DNA of 45,580 nucleotides from Burkholderiales bacterium (GTDB lineage Bacteria; Pseudomonadota; Gammaproteobacteria; Burkholderiales; Burkholderiaceae_D): contig JACQDX010000065.1 of NCBI GenBank assembly GCA_016200895.1, positions 1 through 45,580 on the forward strand. The letters run 5' to 3'. Positions 8,560 to 17,665 of this stretch are shown here, one piece after another; the first letter of the stretch is position 1, and every line of letters starts with the position of its first letter. The translations under genes and the position numbers were made by a program. Below the pieces are notes generated by a model. The model saw only the letters and a list, made by a program, of their open reading frames with translations. It was not told the origin of the DNA and did not search any database.

Positions 8560-10054
8560 CTTCCACCAGCATTGGGGTCGTGCCGCGATAAGTGGGTAAG
8601 CCGGTCAAGACACCCTCAAAGCCTTCCAGCGCTTCACCGATAATGATGCCGCCGCTGCCCAGCTGCAACTCATGAATAGTCAGCATGTGGTTGCTGGTCC
8701 TGCTTTTTATCACCGTAATGGCGCGGCGCAATCTGCCATTGGATTCAAAAAAACGGAGCAGCACCGTGGTGTCACTCAGGTAACTGAGGTCAACATCAGT
8801 ACGTACTTCGCCTATCAATCCATGCTGACCCAGCACCAGCACAGTGGTAATCCCCTGCTGGTTCAGATAGGACAGCAGCTCGTGCATTTGCAGTGTCAGG
8901 AAGTGTTCACCAGGCATCGCCTGCAGATAAGCATTCAGGCTGTCGATGACGATAAATTGCACGCCATTTAATTCAACCGCATCTCGCAACATTTGTGCAA
9001 ATTCACCGGGTGCCAGCTCGGCGGGATCAATATGCTGAATCGCCAGCTGACCGTTATCAACATAGGGCCGCAAATCTATATCCATGGATGCTGAGCGGGC
9101 AAAGAATGTTCCAAGCCCTTCATCAAACAGATAGAAAGAAGCTTTTTCTCCACGCTTCAGTGCTGTCAGCAGGCAGCGCACTGCCACCGTCGTTTTGCCT
9201 ATGCCAGAAGGTCCGACGATCAGCGAATTCGTGCCAGCGACCAGTCCCCCACCCAGCAATTGGTCGAAGCTTCGCAAGCCAGTAGAGCTGATGCGGGTTT
9301 GAAATTGCCGGTAATGTTCCGCCGCCACCAGGCGCGGGAACATTTTCAAGCCGCCGGTTTGCAGAATATAGTCATGATAGCCACCACGGAACTTGATGCC
9401 GCGCATCTTGATGACGTTGACACGGCGTCGTTCTTTGCCAAACTCTTGTGCAATCTGCTCCAGGCTGATGACGCCGTGAGCAATGCTATGCAGCTGTTGA
9501 TCGGGGCTGTTTGACTTGTCATCCAGCAACAGCACCGTACAATCACGCAGTGCGAAAAACTGCTTCAGTGCCAGAATCTGCCTGCGATAACGCAAGGGGT
9601 TTTGCGCCAGCAAGCGCATCTCTGACAAGCTGTCAAAAACGACACGCAAGGGCTTCAACTCATTAACGCGATCCATGACAGATTTGGTCGTCTCTCCCAA
9701 TTCAACTTCAGATGGATGAAATACAGATTGCTGGGCATCCGGGTGCAGCGAATTATCGTTGGCCAGCTCAAATACCGTGATCTTGCTGATATCCCAGCCA
9801 TGACTTTGGGCTACCGCATCGAGTTCATCTGCAGTTTCTGAGAGAGTGATATACAGCCCGGGTTGCCCATGGGCCACGCCCTCCAGCAGGAACTGCAGGC
9901 CCAGCGTAGTCTTGCCTGTGCCAGGCGTACCTTCCACCAGATAAACGCGCTGCGCGGTCAGCCCACCACAAAGGATATCGTCAAGTCCCGCAATACCAGT
10001 AGAAATGCGAGTGATTGGTTTGCGGGTTTCGCGTGAGAGAGAAGTTTCTAGCAT
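8540..10054 (-). CDS. KaiC-like double-domain ATPase
   Basis: A 504-residue protein with two tandem RecA-like KaiC domains. Walker A motifs are GTPGTGKTT (42-50) and GPSGIGKTT (281-289); Walker B-type strands are LRVVFDSLSE and FIVIDSLNAY. Against cyanobacterial KaiC, aligned by eye, the paired catalytic glutamates are Ser72-Glu73 in the first domain and Asp311-Glu312 in the second. In the phosphorylation loop Thr426 and Ser431 appear kept as Thr419 and Ser424, while Thr432 is Tyr425. No KaiA or KaiB gene is nearby. It is the first gene of a two-gene unit with the hybrid kinase, suggesting that it gates or scaffolds that kinase; a true clock role is unlikely. Confidence 0.88.
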   Translation of the reverse strand: MLETSLSRETRKPITRISTGIAGLDDILCGGLTAQRVYLVEGTPGTGKTTLGLQFLLEGVAHGQPGLYITLSETADELDAVAQSHGWDISKITVFELANDNSLHPDAQQSVFHPSEVELGETTKSVMDRVNELKPLRVVFDSLSEMRLLAQNPLRYRRQILALKQFFALRDCTVLLLDDKSNSPDQQLHSIAHGVISLEQIAQEFGKERRRVNVIKMRGIKFRGGYHDYILQTGGLKMFPRLVAAEHYRQFQTRISSTGLRSFDQLLGGGLVAGTNSLIVGPSGIGKTTVAVRCLLTALKRGEKASFYLFDEGLGTFFARSASMDIDLRPYVDNGQLAIQHIDPAELAPGEFAQMLRDAVELNGVQFIVIDSLNAYLQAMPGEHFLTLQMHELLSYLNQQGITTVLVLGQHGLIGEVRTDVDLSYLSDTTVLLRFFESNGRLRRAITVIKSRTSNHMLTIHELQLGSGGIIIGEALEGFEGVLTGLPTYRGTTPMLVEDADEER

Positions 10055-10383
10055 AGAGTGTCAGCGTATGAAGCGCAAAAGTAAACAAGGCACCGCATGA
10101 AATAGAGAGCAAGCCACACCGGATGTTGCCGGAAAACGCATACTGACAGCTATATTCATGATTTATTTTAATTCTTTGGTGACATCTCGTATGTTCGAGA
10201 TCTCACATAGGATGACGAGTGCTGTTCGAGGTTTCATGGAGAGCTTGAATCGCAGACTGACAAGCTAAGCCATACTTTCCAGTACGCTACGCTGTCATGA
10301 CCATGCAGTGATTTTTCGTGAATTAGGGATGAAACCGGGTCTAGTGCAAATGCGGCATCACCCAGTTTTAGCCTGCCATCTTG
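10055..10383. other. Non-coding stretch upstream of the KaiC-like gene
   Basis: No gene is seen. It contains the presumed promoter of the KaiC-like gene and a small inverted repeat, ATCTCG-TATGTT-CGAGAT, at 10184-10201, whose role is unknown. Confidence 0.4.
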
Positions 10384-10945
10384 TCAGCTATCGAGCGACA
10401 GGCAAGGCGTGGCTGTACAGGCTTTTAGCATCAGGGGTTCGACAGCAAACGTGAAAGGATAAAACAGCCCGTTCCAGGGATAATCCTCACGTTCCATATG
10501 CGGCGACGCACCAATCAGCAGCAGCGAATGTTGCACAGAGATCAAATGCCCCATCTCTTCCTTGGGCAATACCCGGTATCACTCTCTGCCAGTTACGCAC
10601 CGCATCACGGTAAGCATCAGGCAGCTGCGGCCCGCCCAGCGAGTAAGCCGCATGCAGGTATTGCACCATCAGGCAATGCTTAATCCCGGCATCGATGGAC
10701 AAAAGATAAGTCACATAATCACGCGGAGAAAATTCCAGGTTCAGCGTTGGCTTCTGGCTCTGCGATTGAACACCAGGCTGAGGGCTGATCGATTCAGCCG
10801 ACAGCAAATTCACTCCACCCAGCCACTCCTTCTGAGTCCCGGGCACTGGTAAGCCCTTAGGCTGATTCATCGCACCAAGATGACGCCTGATCTGTGCGGC
10901 ACGCATTCCTTGTCTCCTGAGGTTGAGGGATGGAGGCAAAGGCAA
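10384..10945 (-). pseudogene. VioB-type ferritin-like protein, frameshifted and truncated
   Basis: Two overlapping reading frames give one continuous ferritin-like domain: LEFSPRDYVTYLLSIDAGIKH, MVQYLHAAYSLGG and WQRVIPGIAQ in the first frame, then EEMGHLISVQHSLLLIGASPH and FYPFTFAVEPL in the second. The expected iron-site pattern IAQEEMGH is restored if one G is removed near 10558-10566. This domain (Pfam Ferritin-like, found in the imine dimer synthase VioB and in stand-alone proteins) normally continues well beyond FAVEPL, but here it stops after about 15 unrelated residues. The gene is therefore both frameshifted and cut short. A sequencing error could explain only the frameshift. Confidence 0.72.
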
Positions 10946-11426
10946 ACATTCTTAAAGCATCTTGGGGAATGGTTTGTGAGAGCCTATTTTAATTAAAAAT
11001 ATGACAATTAAATAAATCATAATTTAATGTCTGAATATCACCAAGCGAAGGATAAGGGTTTTATTTATTATGGAATTTGTGAGACTGAAAGAGTTGTTCC
11101 TGCAAGATATTTGGAATGTACCGGGCATTTAGCTTGAATTGTCATAGCCCTGCTTGCAATAACTAATGCTCATAAAATGGGAGTATGTCGTCAGCGATTC
11201 ATCAAGACTAAAGCCAGGTCCAAACAGTGTTGAACAAGTCAGGCAAAAAAGTGCATTTGAACCCGGTTTGAAAAAATGATGTCTGATGGCCTGATAGAAA
11301 TAAAAATGGACAAAGTTTTTTAGCTGAAAAAGGATAGATATCCGGGTTAAATCTCTGCGTCAGACAGCTCCATGAAACAGTGAGGGCGCAGAGAATGATT
11401 TGCTGGACTGGTTTATTTTGGCGACA
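10946..11426. other. A+T-rich non-coding stretch; possible porin terminator
   Basis: No gene is recognised. On the minus strand, after the porin stop, TCTCTGCG (11394-11387) can pair with CGCAGAGA (11359-11352) across a 27-nt loop and is followed by TTT, a weak candidate terminator. The rest is A+T-rich and without recognisable structure. Confidence 0.35.
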
Positions 11427-12410
11427 TCAAAAAGCATGGTTAATGCCAATTGCCTGACCGTTTGTACTCTTGATAGTCCGTTCGCGATAAATATCAAAGT
11501 ATATATTTGTACGTTTCGACATGGCATGGTTGTACCCAAGACTGTATTTGTTATTTCCACTTTCGTGCAATCGACCATAGCCCAAGCGTATGGTGTTCCC
11601 ATTTAATGAATACGTCCCCGCTATCAATCGACTACTGAGTTTAAGGTCTGAAATGGCAAAAGTCGTGCGCGAATATGAAGCTATCAGAGTAAATTTATCA
11701 AACAAATATGAGCCTGCGACATAAATAATAGAGTCAGCTATGTGGTTTTTTTCATAGGCCAGCATTGCCGTTACTGGGCCGCTTGCATAATTTACTGAAA
11801 AACTTCTGGATCTATCAGCTGCACCCTCAGGTCTTTCAATTTCCACCATTGTGCTAAATCTGAAATTACCTAACAATCCGGCATTGGCAGGCGAACCATA
11901 AAATACGCTGTTGGACGCACGTGAATAGTTATGAAAATCCGCCGATAGCAAACCATCACTATTAAAATCTCCATTGTAGGTTTCCAATGACCCCATGAAT
12001 CCGCTGTCATACCAAGGGTCGTACAGCCATTTTTCTTGCCATAGTGGTGTCAACGCTCGCCCCAGACGCAGGTGACCAGCTGCACTTTTAAGTCCGACTG
12101 TCGTCTCTCCTTGAAATAGCGTACTACTGCGTTCTTGAGCCCCGGTGTCAGGATTGAATCGCATTTGCAAATGAAAAGTAGCTATGCTCCCATCACCTAA
12201 ATCTTCACTCCCTTTGACACCCAGCCAATTATTTAATCCTCGATCCAGGCGAGCTGTTGTTCCAGTTTCTTTGACAATTCCAAGATCGAGATATCCATAG
12301 ATTTTGACTTCGGAGGTTTGAGCTTGTAGCGATGCGGAGATTGTCGCGAATACAGTAAATAAGAAAAACCGGAGGGACCATACAAAATCAAATGGTATTT
12401 GCATATGCAT
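11427..12410 (-). CDS. Outer-membrane porin (Gram-negative Porin_4 type)
   Basis: A 327-residue porin. It has a signal peptide (residues ~8-31, ending LQAQ), then the betaproteobacterial porin start VKIYGYLDLGIV and repeated amphipathic strands, including LNNWLGVKGSEDLGDG and AAGHLRLGRALTPLWQEKW. It ends in a terminal Phe (GINHAF), the outer-membrane assembly signal. Length is slightly below the usual 340-390, with short loops. It forms a passive channel for small solutes. A second ATG at 12404 is better spaced from the weak AGAG site. It is divergent from the binding-protein gene at 12817, hinting at a shared ligand, but no transporter genes are present. Confidence 0.87.
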   Translation of the reverse strand: MHMQIPFDFVWSLRFFLFTVFATISASLQAQTSEVKIYGYLDLGIVKETGTTARLDRGLNNWLGVKGSEDLGDGSIATFHLQMRFNPDTGAQERSSTLFQGETTVGLKSAAGHLRLGRALTPLWQEKWLYDPWYDSGFMGSLETYNGDFNSDGLLSADFHNYSRASNSVFYGSPANAGLLGNFRFSTMVEIERPEGAADRSRSFSVNYASGPVTAMLAYEKNHIADSIIYVAGSYLFDKFTLIASYSRTTFAISDLKLSSRLIAGTYSLNGNTIRLGYGRLHESGNNKYSLGYNHAMSKRTNIYFDIYRERTIKSTNGQAIGINHAF

Positions 12411-12627
12411 CTCTATAAGTTGTCAGCAAGTTTGAAGACGCGACCTACATATTGAAACTGTTACCGAAGAGAGGAGAAAATGTACACTACAAGACACACA
12501 GACCAAGTGAGCTCAATCAGTGTTTATATGCAAAAGTACAATTGAGTTTAGGTTAAAAAATACTATACTTCAAATTGCGGTTTAATTTTTTTTTATTATC
12601 TTCGCCTCAAAACACTGCGTGGCAAGG
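12411..12627. other. A+T-rich divergent intergenic region
   Basis: The region separates the porin from the small ORF and binding-protein gene. It includes TACTATACT at about 12562 and a run of T at 12586-12596, so it probably holds promoters for both directions; no specific operator was identified. Confidence 0.35.
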
Positions 12628-12759
12628 ATGAAAAAAATGTCGCGCCTACTTGACCTGTTCCATATTAAGATAGTCAGCAAGTTTTTGGTGACGAGCGTGC
12701 TGTTCTTGGTGCAATGCACTATTTCTTATAAGGCGCTCATTTTGGTGACTTCGCCGTGA
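12628..12759 (+). CDS. Small membrane ORF, possibly a gene remnant
   Basis: A 43-codon reading frame (or 40 codons from ATG 12637, which has AAGGA eight bases upstream). It reads MSRLLDLFHIKIVSKFLVTS and continues through a hydrophobic stretch (VLFLVQCTISYKALILV). The basic, amphipathic start followed by one transmembrane helix resembles the first residues of membrane kinases or chemoreceptors, so it could be the stub of such a gene. It may instead be a genuine small membrane protein translated just before the binding-protein gene 57 bases downstream. No family is recognised. Confidence 0.3.
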   Translation: MKKMSRLLDLFHIKIVSKFLVTSVLFLVQCTISYKALILVTSP

Positions 12760-12816
12760 CTTGGCCATCTTGACTGCAATTCCGTTGGTTGATGTTCTCT
12801 TATCAGGAGCATGTGC

Positions 12817-13620
12817 ATGAAGGTTTATCGATTGCCATCTATCTCGCTTGCACTGCTGCTAAGTTGCGCAGTCAATCTCCTTCCATCCAAAGTCAGCGCG
12901 AACGAAGTGCAGGCGAATATCCATTTGGCAAGCCTGGAATGGTTGCCTTACGTAGGGGCCAATTTATTACAAGGGGGTTTATCCAGTGTAGTAGCGAGCA
13001 CCGCGGCCAAGCAATTTGGTTATTCTGTAAAAATTGATTATTTTCCTTGGAAACGAGCAATGCAAGTTGGTGGGGAGGATGCCGGTTATTCTGGGTACTT
13101 TCCTGCATACTACACAGAAGAACGGGCCCGCAATTGCTATTTTTCTGCGCCTATGGGTAATAGTATAGTGGGCTTGGTTTACGTGAAAGATAGACCCTTG
13201 CAATGGCATACAATCACCGATTTAATTGGCAAGAGAATTGGGGTTGTTGCCGGATACTCGAACGGTGGTGAATTTGACGAGCTGGTCAAACAAGGGAAAC
13301 TGCATGTTGATGCGTCATTTGGCGATATATACAATCTGAAAAAATTGCTGGCATCCCGAGTTGATGCAGTCGTTATCGACAAGTCGGTGTTCCGTTACCT
13401 GTTGTTGATCGATCCCGAACTTAGTAAAGAACGAGCTCAACTCATTTTCCATGATACTGTTTTGGCCGAATTATCTTTGCATATCTGTTTTCAGCGTACG
13501 CCCAGTGGTTTGAAACAGCAACAGGCTTTTGATGCCGCGTTAAAACATATGGATATCAAAAAAATTGAAAATGCTTATTTTGCAGAGATAGAAAATAAGA
13601 AGAAATCCAGTAGCAAATAA
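12817..13620 (+). CDS. Periplasmic solute-binding protein (SBP_bac_3-like)
   Basis: A 267-residue protein with a signal peptide (MKVYRLPSISLALLLSCAV..., cleaved near KVSA). The body has the type-2 periplasmic-binding-protein layout: LEWLPYVGANL at the ligand entry, YFPWKRAMQVGG, and GKRIGVVAGYSNGGEFDEL followed by DAVVIDKSVFRYLL. The start at 12817 is chosen because AGGAG (12805-12809) is seven bases upstream; ATG 12811 is only one base away from it. No permease or ATPase is adjacent. Proteins of this group often stand next to two-component genes and may deliver ligand to a sensor, here possibly the kinase at 14858-17041. Confidence 0.8.
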   Translation: MKVYRLPSISLALLLSCAVNLLPSKVSANEVQANIHLASLEWLPYVGANLLQGGLSSVVASTAAKQFGYSVKIDYFPWKRAMQVGGEDAGYSGYFPAYYTEERARNCYFSAPMGNSIVGLVYVKDRPLQWHTITDLIGKRIGVVAGYSNGGEFDELVKQGKLHVDASFGDIYNLKKLLASRVDAVVIDKSVFRYLLLIDPELSKERAQLIFHDTVLAELSLHICFQRTPSGLKQQQAFDAALKHMDIKKIENAYFAEIENKKKSSSK

Positions 13621-13691
13621 AATAAACTGATCTACATCCAGTCGCATTGATTGATGTTACGGCCACTTGGTGGCACCGCTCTCATTCGTAG

Positions 13692-14853
13692 CTATGTTTG
13701 CTTAATCGGTAACCAAATTGTAAAAGCAGTTCCGATGCCGACTTCGCTTTTTACATCAATTCGTCCACCGTGCCGTTTAACTATGCCATACGATGATTTC
13801 AATCGCATGACCAGCATTCACAAGCATATTTAAGAATACTTGATTTAATTGGGCAGGGACGCATTCAATGTCGGGAATATCACCGTATTCCTTTACTACC
13901 TCAGCCTTATGTTTCAGCTCACTGCGAACTATGTTAAGTGTACTATCAAGGCCAGGATGCAGATTCACGACTTGCTTCCCGGCATCATCCACGTGTGAAA
14001 AGTCTTTCAAATCCTGAACAATTTGGCGAACTCTCTGAATTCCTTCAAGGGATTCAGACATCAAACTGCTCGCATCTTCCGAGATATATTGAATATCAAA
14101 CTGTTTTCGAAGTGCGGCGATTTCATGTTGAAATATCAGAGGGAGATTAGCACGCTCTTCCACCAATGCGCACTTCTGGATAAATTCCAGCAAGTCTCCT
14201 ATGTATGATTCGAGTGTACTCAAATTGGAGTTAACAAAAGCAATAGGGTTGTTGATTTCATGAGCTACGCCTGCAGCCAATTGCCCAATGGAAGCCATTT
14301 TTTCGGATTGCATCAATTGCTGGTGCAAATCTTCCATTCGCTGATTTATTTCTCTGAGTTGCTCATTGCTGCTAATCAGAGATTTCTCTGCCTGTTCTCT
14401 GACGGCGATTTCTTTCAACAGCTGTTGATTCTGCTCCGTCATTTTTTTTTGCAACAATCGCAGGCTAAGATGAGTATTAACCCTTGCAAACACTTCTTCA
14501 ATTTGAAAAGGCTTAGTCACATAATCTACTCCGCCGATTTCAAATCCTTTCACTTTATCGGCGGTTTCTGTGAGGGCAGTCATGAATATTACGGGGATAT
14601 CCCGTAGCGAATCAATTGTTTTTAAGCGTCGGCATGTTTCAAATCCGTCTATTCCTGGCATCATTACATCAAGGAGGATCAGATCTGGCTGAGATAGTTG
14701 AGCACGCATTAAAGCTTCCTCACCCTCTTGCGCAACTAGAATACGAAAATCCCTGTCCTCCAGATAGTCAACCAAGATTCCAATGTTGGCTGGAGTATCG
14801 TCCACGATAAGTATCGTTGCTTGTGACGCCAATGATTGAAAGTTTAAGTTCAT
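13692..14853 (-). pseudogene. Receiver-histidine kinase with internal deletion in the ATPase domain
   Basis: The protein begins with a receiver domain (ATILIVDDTPANIGIL, phosphoacceptor Asp in PDLILLDVMMPGIDG), a coiled coil and a HisKA domain (GVAHEINNPIAFV). The HATPase N-box starts normally (FLNMLVNAGHAIE), then the frame runs out at 13777. In another frame, downstream, the last part of the same domain is found: GIVKRHGGRIDVKSEVGIGT and FTIWLPIKQT with its stop at 13692. About 50 residues holding the DxGxG, F and G2 boxes are gone, with the junction near 13791-13800. The kinase cannot bind ATP normally. The receiver part may still be made; it starts four bases after the stop of the hybrid kinase upstream. 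Confidence 0.82.
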
Positions 14854-14857
14854 AGAA

Positions 14858-17041
14858 TTATTTTTTCTGCATTAATTGTTCAATTAACGCGACTATGGCC
14901 TTCGATTTATATTCTTTCGCCAAATCCAACAACTTCTCAGTGAACACACTGTAACGCTCGTCGCGTTGCGTTAAAATCTCGGCATACTTTCGAATATCGC
15001 GCATATTGCCCAGCAAGGCCAATTGATGCAAGTCGCGTAATTCTTGGAAGCTTGGGACAATCATTTCCCTGCCGTTTTCACGATGTGAATCAGATGCTTC
15101 AACAACTTTTGCATGCTCCCAAACCAGATTTAAGTAGTCGCCTACATATTGAATTAACATTTCTTGGTCAACAGGTTTAGTCATGAAGGCGTTAGCGCCG
15201 GCTATCATGCTGGCATCGCTCTCTTCTTGTGTAGCACTGGCGGATATGGCAATAATGGGTGTGTTCTTCAGCGTTGGTGATTGACGGATCAGGCGGCTCG
15301 ATTCGAGTCCATCCATGACAGGCATACGCAAATCCATCAAAATGATGTCTGGCGCAGTCGCCAGAGCCAGTTCCAACCCTTGCTTACCATCCTCGGCCTC
15401 AAAGATAACAAAACCAATTCCGCGGAATAAATCAGCTAGCATGGAGCGATTTGCCAAGATATCGTCAACGATAAGTATGCTTTTCGGTTCACCTCGATAA
15501 CCAACGATGTCATTTTCCAAATCCCTATTCAAAGCAACTTCTTCAGTTATTTCTACTGGGATTTCGAAACTGAAAGAGCTGCCATGTTCAAGCTGACTTG
15601 AGACTTGAATATCGCCACCCATCAAATTAACCAACTTACGACTAATGGATAAGCCCAGTCCTGTTCCGCCAAATCGACGCTGCATATCTCCTACTTGTTC
15701 GAAGGGTTTGAAAATGGTTTCAAATTGCTGCTCATCCATTCCTATTCCTGTGTCTTTCACTTCAAAGTTGAGCAGCAAGTGATTTCCTGTATTTGATTGT
15801 GATTTGACACCCAGGCTAATTTGTCCCTCATCTGTGAACTTGACTGCATTTCCAAGTAAGTTAATCAACACCTGTCGCAGTCGCTTCTCATCCAGCATGA
15901 CGATCAATGGCAACGACGAGCTCATCTCCAAATGAAAAAATAAGCCTTTTTGTTCTGCTTTGACTCGAATAATATCCGCAATCACTTGTAAAAAAGAATT
16001 TAAGTTGACCGGGCTAAGATAGAGCTCAAATTTGCCTGCCTCGATTTTGGATAAATCAAGCAAATCAGTAATTAAGGTCAATAAATGTTCCCCGCTTAGT
16101 TGAACGGTATTTAAGCTGGAGATTTGTTTTTCGGTTAAATTCTTGTCACGCTTTAGTATCTGTGCGTAGCCAAGAATAGCATTTAATGGAGTGCGCAATT
16201 CATGGCTCATGCTGGCAAGGAATGTACTCTTAGCGTAATTCGCCACTTCTGCTTTTTCTTTGGCAATAGTCAGTTGCGCAGTACGCTCTTTCACTAGCTC
16301 TTCAAGATGTTCCCGGTGAACTTTTAGTTCTTTTTCCGTCATTGCACGGCGTTCAATATCCTGTTCCAGTGCTTCATTTTTTGATTCAATCTCTTCAAAC
16401 AGTGCCCGCAAGGATTGTCGCGTGGATTCAAGACTGTGACCAAGACTGCCGAGTTCGTCGTTTCTGGTCCAAATAAATGGGGTTGCAAGGTCGCGTTTTG
16501 ACAGGCATTCAGATTCCCGCGTTAAACGCCTTATCGGTACTAACAATCGCACCTGCAAAAGGGCGACAATTAAGACGAGACTCAAAAATAATTGTCCGGC
16601 TACAGTAACTACAAATGTTGTTCTATCTCTGGCGATTTCAGCATCCAGTTGTCCACTATCCATCTCAGTCGCGACATACCCTATGATCTTCCCGTTATAT
16701 TGGATTTCACGATCGATTTTATATTGATGACCTCGTCTGCGCTCTGGATATTCCCGTTTTAAGAAGATACCAAATTTTGCGTCACGGACAATTATGGCGG
16801 CTACCCTGTCATCGCTGAGCAATGAGTTGAACAAAGGGCGCCCAACATCGCTACTTAAATTCCACAGGGGTTCCTGCATCCCAAGTGCCAGAATTTCGGT
16901 GAGGCGCTGATGATCTGACGTTAATCTCTGCGCCAGTTCATTTGCACGCTTATCGAGCGTAAGCAGACTAATCACAGAGACGGGTATCAAAAGCCCGACT
17001 ATCACGGCAAGAACAATAGATGCACGTAATTGAAGTCGCAT
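14858..17041 (-). CDS. Membrane-bound hybrid sensor histidine kinase
   Basis: A 727-residue kinase. A first transmembrane helix (residues ~7-29), a periplasmic sensor region of ~110 residues and a second helix (~142-168) are followed by HAMP (PIRRLTRESECLSKRDL), a coiled coil, HisKA with SMSHELRTPLNAIL (His280), HATPase (NLLGNAVKFTDEG, DTGIGM, FGGTGLGLSIS) and a receiver with Asp570 in PDIILMDLRMPVMDG. A helical tail of ~100 residues ends QLMQKK. The ATG at 17041 is preferred because GGAAAG lies upstream; a TTG at 17068 would add nine residues. It forms an operon with the damaged kinase gene, which may have been its response partner. Confidence 0.9.
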   Translation of the reverse strand: MRLQLRASIVLAVIVGLLIPVSVISLLTLDKRANELAQRLTSDHQRLTEILALGMQEPLWNLSSDVGRPLFNSLLSDDRVAAIIVRDAKFGIFLKREYPERRRGHQYKIDREIQYNGKIIGYVATEMDSGQLDAEIARDRTTFVVTVAGQLFLSLVLIVALLQVRLLVPIRRLTRESECLSKRDLATPFIWTRNDELGSLGHSLESTRQSLRALFEEIESKNEALEQDIERRAMTEKELKVHREHLEELVKERTAQLTIAKEKAEVANYAKSTFLASMSHELRTPLNAILGYAQILKRDKNLTEKQISSLNTVQLSGEHLLTLITDLLDLSKIEAGKFELYLSPVNLNSFLQVIADIIRVKAEQKGLFFHLEMSSSLPLIVMLDEKRLRQVLINLLGNAVKFTDEGQISLGVKSQSNTGNHLLLNFEVKDTGIGMDEQQFETIFKPFEQVGDMQRRFGGTGLGLSISRKLVNLMGGDIQVSSQLEHGSSFSFEIPVEITEEVALNRDLENDIVGYRGEPKSILIVDDILANRSMLADLFRGIGFVIFEAEDGKQGLELALATAPDIILMDLRMPVMDGLESSRLIRQSPTLKNTPIIAISASATQEESDASMIAGANAFMTKPVDQEMLIQYVGDYLNLVWEHAKVVEASDSHRENGREMIVPSFQELRDLHQLALLGNMRDIRKYAEILTQRDERYSVFTEKLLDLAKEYKSKAIVALIEQLMQKK

Positions 17042-17301
17042 ACCATTACTTTCCGCTGTACTCGGCAATTGATTGAAAACTGGTTGTGTGGGGGGAGAGA
17101 TACAATAATGATGCTATTTGCGCTAACAACGCATCTGCAATATTGCTACTATGTAGCGGTTTTACAAATAATACAACAATTCTCAAAAAATATACATTTC
17201 GACCAATTTTCATGTGCAGCGTTGATGTGAGGGATGCGTCAACTATTCTTTTCAAAAATTGTTATTTAATAATGCAGGTAAATTAACACTTATTAAATAA
17301 A

Positions 17302-17404
17302 TAGGACTTACGCAAAACCGCCCCAGCTGCGTTGCAGCTCCTCGCCGTACTAAAGTACTGTCTTCGTCGCTACGCCTTGCTGGGACAATCTTGCGTAAGT
17401 CCTA
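17302..17404. repeat. 103-nt inverted-repeat element, family A copy 1
   Basis: The ends TAGGACTTACGCAA (17302-17315) and TTGCGTAAGTCCTA (17391-17404) are perfect 14-bp inverted repeats. The inside holds CCCAGCTGCGTTGCAGCTCC and a central GTACT-AA-AGTAC palindrome. A diverged copy of the same size is present in opposite orientation at 27073-27174. There is no ORF, so it is a MITE-like or REP/BIME-like element. Confidence 0.8.
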
Positions 17405-17628
17405 ATAAAAAGTATTTTCAAGTTGAATCTCACCATCACCCAACTGCAACATGCGCAAAAACCATTTTAAGGCATCTTGTACATCTTGTAGATGTCAGTA
17501 GGTACATCGCTGCATAGTAGCGTTCTTGAACTATTTCATGTAGTGCAAGTCTAATCGCCATTGTTGCAGGAGCGCGTGAAAAGCGGTCTATTTCCTATAC
17601 ATTTATTCTCCCCTATGGTTGTGTTCGT

Positions 17629-17649
17629 ATGCCGACTCGGCATTTTCTT
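17629..17649 (+). terminator. Intrinsic terminator-like hairpin before the serine hydrolase
   Basis: ATGCCG-ACT-CGGCAT followed by TTTTCTTTT has the form of an intrinsic terminator. It ends only 16 bases before the ATG at 17666, so it would sit in the leader of that gene and could attenuate it, unless transcription starts inside or after it. Confidence 0.4.
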
Positions 17650-17665
17650 TTGAAAGCAAATTTTA

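Larger units (their letters stand above)
17042..17665. other. A+T-rich intergenic region with a repeat element
   Basis: No gene is supported. The region holds the promoter side of the hybrid kinase, a 103-nt inverted-repeat element (17302-17404) and a terminator-like hairpin just before the serine hydrolase. A small hairpin ACATCT-TGT-AGATGT lies at about 17480-17495. Confidence 0.5.

Noticed and set aside
8540..10054. True circadian clock locus
   Set aside because: kaiA and kaiB are absent, and the second phospho-site and the catalytic Glu pairs differ from cyanobacterial KaiC.
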